From: Novosphingobium hassiacum
Lineage (GTDB): Bacteria > Pseudomonadota > Alphaproteobacteria > Sphingomonadales > Sphingomonadaceae
Assembly: GCF_014196055.1 (NCBI RefSeq)
Contig: NZ_JACICY010000002.1
Coordinates: forward strand, 186,001-250,000
Direction: 5' to 3'
DNA length: 64,000 nucleotides
Positions within the stretch are counted from its first letter, which is position 1. Each line of letters starts with the position of its first letter. Of this stretch, positions 61,379 through 64,000 are shown one piece after another. The notes under the pieces were generated by a model. It made no database searches, was not told the origin of the DNA, and worked only from the letters and a program-made list of their open reading frames with translations. The translations under genes and the position numbers were made by a program.

Positions 61379-63196
61379 CTAAGCCTTATACAGCGCGTCC
61401 ACTCTTGCCCCGTAGCGTTCCTTGATCTTGTGGCGGCGGATCTTGAGGCTGGGGGTCATTTCCTCGTTGTCGATGCCGAACGCTTCATCGGCGAAGGCGA
61501 ACTGGCGGACCTTTTCGATGACGGAGAGATCCTTGTTGACCCGGTCGACCGCCGCGCGGATCGCGCTTTTGAAGGCGGGGAGGTTCTGTAGCTCCTTGAA
61601 GTCGAAGTGCTCGCCCTGCGCGCGCGACCAGTCGAGCGCCCATTCGGGATCGGGCACGATCAGGCCGACGATGTAGGGTCGCTTGTCGCCGCTGACCATC
61701 GCCTGCGCGATCTCGGGCTGGAGCGTGAGCATGCCTTCGATCTTCTGGGGCGAGACGTTGTCGCCCTTGTCGTTGACGATCATGTCCTTCTTGCGGTCGG
61801 TGATGACGATGCGGCCCTTGGCGTCGAGGTGCCCGATATCGCCGGTGTGGAGCCAGCCCGCGTTGGGCCCGGTCTTGGGAATCGCGCGCGCGGTCTCGGC
61901 ATCGTTATGCCAGTAGCCGTGCATCACCAGTTCGCCCTGGACGAGGATTTCGCCGTCTTCGGCGATGCGCACCTCGACGCCCTTCATCGGCGGGCCGACC
62001 GTATCCATCTTGAGGCCGACCTTGGGGCGATTGCACGAGATCACCGGACCCGCCTCGGTCTGGCCATAGCCTTGGAGCATCGTCAGGCCCATCGCGTCGA
62101 AGAACACGCCGACTTCAGGGTTCAACGGTGCGCCGCCCGAAACCATCGCCTTCATCCGCCCGCCGAAGCGCGCGCGGATCTTGGGGCGCAGCGTGCGTTC
62201 GAGGATCAGGCTCATCGGTGCATCGATCAAGCGGTTCTTGCCAGCCGCCTTGCGCGTGCCGATGTTCAGCGCGCGGTCCATCAGGTAGTTGGCGACCTTG
62301 CCCTGCTTTTCGACCTGCTTCATGATTCGCGTGCGCAGCACTTCGAACAGGCGCGGGACGACAACCATGATCGTCGGGCGAACCTCCTCGATGTTCGAGG
62401 CGAGCTTTTCGAGGCCTTCGGAATAGTAGATCTGCGCGCCCATGCCGATCGGCAGGTACTGCCCGCCAGTATGTTCGTAGGCGTGGCTGAGCGGCAGGAA
62501 CGATAGGAACACTTCCTCGCCCCAGCCGAAATCGTCGGCTAGGATGGTTGCTGCGCCTTCCACATTGCACAGGATCGAGCCGTGGTGGAGGCGTACGCCG
62601 CGCGGGGATCCGCCGGTGCCACTGGTGTAGATCAGACAGGCGAGGTCCTTGCGGCTCATCGCCGCCAGACGCTGATCGACCGCGCGGCGTGCCACTGCCG
62701 CGTCGCCGCTCGTCATGGTTGCCCAGTCATGGAACGAGAGCTTGCCCGCCTGCATCTGACGCAGCGGCTCGATGCCGATCACGTGTTCGACGCAGGCTGC
62801 CGAGAGGGCGGCAGGCAGCAGCGGTTGCGAGAGCTTGGAGGTGGAGACGATCACCGCGCGTGCGCCCGAATTGTCGAGGATGTGCAGGTGGTCGCGTTCG
62901 GTGTTGGTGACATAGGTCGGCACGGTGACCAGCCCTGCAGCCATGACCGCAAGATCGGCGATGCACCATTCGGGCCGGTTCTCCGAGACGAGCGCAACGC
63001 GGTCACCCGGGTTCAGGCCGAGTCCGCGCAGGTTCTCGGCGAGCAGGCAGACTTGCGCTGCGACCTGTGCCCAGCTTTGTGAATGCCACTGCCCATCGCG
63101 CTTGGCCCACAGAAACGGTGCGTCGCCGCGCGCCGAAGCACGATCGAGGAACATCGCGACGAGATTGGGAAAGCCTGCGAAATCGGAAAGCTGCAC
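61379..63196 (-). CDS. Long-chain fatty-acid-CoA ligase (AMP-dependent synthetase)
   Basis: A 605-residue acyl-CoA synthetase that activates fatty acids through an acyl-adenylate. The P-loop reads YTSGTGGSPRGV (190-201) where the usual family sequence is TSGTTGxPKGV, so Thr is replaced by Gly. The adenylation motif QGYGQTEAGP (about 370-379) and YTGDIGH/TDRKKDM segments (after 440) are normal. The start codon is GTG at 63196, preceded by an AGGA region; no ATG is suitably placed. It would feed the acyl-CoA dehydrogenases in this window. Type (FadD15-like) is inferred from length. Confidence 0.9.
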   Translation of the reverse strand: MQLSDFAGFPNLVAMFLDRASARGDAPFLWAKRDGQWHSQSWAQVAAQVCLLAENLRGLGLNPGDRVALVSENRPEWCIADLAVMAAGLVTVPTYVTNTERDHLHILDNSGARAVIVSTSKLSQPLLPAALSAACVEHVIGIEPLRQMQAGKLSFHDWATMTSGDAAVARRAVDQRLAAMSRKDLACLIYTSGTGGSPRGVRLHHGSILCNVEGAATILADDFGWGEEVFLSFLPLSHAYEHTGGQYLPIGMGAQIYYSEGLEKLASNIEEVRPTIMVVVPRLFEVLRTRIMKQVEKQGKVANYLMDRALNIGTRKAAGKNRLIDAPMSLILERTLRPKIRARFGGRMKAMVSGGAPLNPEVGVFFDAMGLTMLQGYGQTEAGPVISCNRPKVGLKMDTVGPPMKGVEVRIAEDGEILVQGELVMHGYWHNDAETARAIPKTGPNAGWLHTGDIGHLDAKGRIVITDRKKDMIVNDKGDNVSPQKIEGMLTLQPEIAQAMVSGDKRPYIVGLIVPDPEWALDWSRAQGEHFDFKELQNLPAFKSAIRAAVDRVNKDLSVIEKVRQFAFADEAFGIDNEEMTPSLKIRRHKIKERYGARVDALYKA

Positions 63197-63285
63197 GTAT
63201 CGGTCCTCGCCCCGGAGCCGGTTGAAGGTCCGGCCTCATGATGTCGGATGCGAACCTAGTGGCGTGCTTCCGTTACGGCAACAGG

Positions 63286-64000
63286 TCAAGGCGCTACGGC
63301 TGCGCCTTCGCTGCGGGGATCGGCCGCGCCGCGCCATTTGCCGCCGATGCGTTCGATAGCGTTGGCCTTGAACGAGGCGGGGCGGGCGACGACCTTGTCG
63401 TGGCCGAGCTGTTGCAACGCCGTGATCATCGCTTCAAGCGTAGTGCCTTGTTCGACATAAACCGTGTCGCCGCCCGGTGCGAACAGCACGGGCAGGGCAA
63501 TGGCGTCGCGCGCGGAAAGGTTCCAGTCGAGCACGCCGATGATCGCTTTGGCGACTTGCGCCGGGATCGTCGCGCCGCCTGCCGCGCCGATGGCGAGGCG
63601 CAAGCTACCGTTGGGGCCATAGATGAGTGTCGGAGCCATCGAACTGCGCGGGCGTTTGCCCGCCTCGACGCGGTTTGCGGTGGGCTTGCCGTCCTTGTCG
63701 GGGACAATGTTGAAGTCGGTCAGCTCGTTGTTGAGGTAGTAGCCGCCGACCATCACGCCCGATCCGAACGCGCTCTCGACCGTCGAGGTGTAGCTGGCGG
63801 CATCGCCCCAGCTGTCGACCGCCACGAAATGGGTGGTGCCGTGTTCTTCCTGCTGCGGCGCCTGAGCGAATGCGAGCGTCGCGCCCGGCGGGGTGCCGGG
63901 CAGAGCCGTGGGCATGGTTGCGCTGTCCGAAATCAGCTTTGAGCGGGCGGCGAGATAGGCGGCGTCGATCAGGCCGGTGACGGGCACGCTGACGAAATCG
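63286..64000 (-). CDS. ggt: Gamma-glutamyltransferase, 5' end cut by window edge
   Basis: The C-terminal 238 codons of a gamma-glutamyltranspeptidase, which hydrolyses glutathione in the periplasm. The frame is open to the right window edge. The mature small subunit begins at the TTHF motif, whose first Thr is the autocatalytic nucleophile (EEHGTTHFVAVDS), and the ELTDFN, PRSSMAPT and TIPAQV segments follow in order. An internal GTG at 63987 is not the start: the preceding codons (DFVS) continue the family sequence. The N-terminal large subunit lies beyond 64000. Confidence 0.93.
   Translation of the reverse strand, partial: DFVSVPVTGLIDAAYLAARSKLISDSATMPTALPGTPPGATLAFAQAPQQEEHGTTHFVAVDSWGDAASYTSTVESAFGSGVMVGGYYLNNELTDFNIVPDKDGKPTANRVEAGKRPRSSMAPTLIYGPNGSLRLAIGAAGGATIPAQVAKAIIGVLDWNLSARDAIALPVLFAPGGDTVYVEQGTTLEAMITALQQLGHDKVVARPASFKANAIERIGGKWRGAADPRSEGAAVAP

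Noticed and set aside
1-64000. CRISPR array, phage or toxin-antitoxin system
   Set aside because: No spaced direct repeats, Cas, integrase, capsid or paired small toxin genes were seen; all regions look like core genome.

Overview
This window is GC-rich chromosomal DNA from an alphaproteobacterium, most probably a member of the Sphingomonadales (Novosphingobium or Sphingomonas relatives). The evidence is the gene mix: an mnmE-mnmG-rsmG-parA-parB cluster with parS sites, a PopZ-type polar protein, UPF0262 and DUF6489 proteins, IHF-beta, several acyl-CoA dehydrogenases, large TonB-dependent receptors and mirror-image REP-type hairpins between genes. No phage, insertion sequence, CRISPR array or conjugation gene was seen. 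The genus is inferred and no taxonomic marker was tested.

Layout. 1-7.7 kb: the Sua5 tRNA-modification enzyme (cut by the left edge), an acyl-CoA dehydrogenase coupled to a DUF815 ATPase, a membrane-anchored sorbosone/glucose dehydrogenase-like protein, free methionine-R-sulfoxide reductase, a glycine-zipper protein and a second acyl-CoA dehydrogenase. 7.7-13.6 kb: the segregation and tRNA-modification cluster on the minus strand, in transcription order DUF6489, mnmE, mnmG, rsmG, parA, parB; the last four overlap by ATGA. Four parS-like 16-mers lie at 6416, 9528, 9899 and 11998. 13.7-21.7 kb: dienelactone hydrolase, a SnoaL-like protein, rpoZ, dnaB, UPF0262, a GH25-like protein, cytidine and dCTP deaminases, a saccharopine-dehydrogenase-like oxidoreductase, and a divergent globin/NsrR pair around a palindromic operator.

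21.7-34.5 kb: a lipoprotein, adenosine kinase-type PfkB, a CBS pair, an A-type Fe-S carrier overlapping exonuclease III, a 44-residue membrane peptide coupled to a lipoprotein MsrA, a Zur-like regulator, dxs, nnrU, a third acyl-CoA dehydrogenase, a POT peptide transporter, a YtrA-type GntR regulator, ihfB and tRNA-Leu(UAA). 34.5-46.6 kb: two TonB receptors flank an envelope block made of a double-PilZ protein and a three-gene operon (UDP-galactopyranose-mutase-like flavoprotein, GtrA, STT3-like membrane protein), followed by an M23 peptidase and DUF2093.

46.6-64 kb: xseA and purD diverge from overlapping start codons. Next come a hemerythrin, a histidine phosphatase overlapping NAD(P)H-hydrate dehydratase, and a minus-strand run made of an isoaspartate-methyltransferase-like protein, tolC, popZ-like, an S9 peptidase and a thioredoxin-like ferredoxin. 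Class I fumarase, a LytS/LytTR two-component pair with a very large insertion in the kinase, a long-chain acyl-CoA synthetase and the 3' part of gamma-glutamyltransferase complete the window.

Most of the region is ordinary core genome. The parts that deserve a second look are the parS cluster embedded in coding DNA, the PopZ-like protein, the NsrR/globin operator, the LytS kinase insertion, the PilZ leader hairpin and the adjoining envelope glycosylation-like operon with a CtrA-like box.
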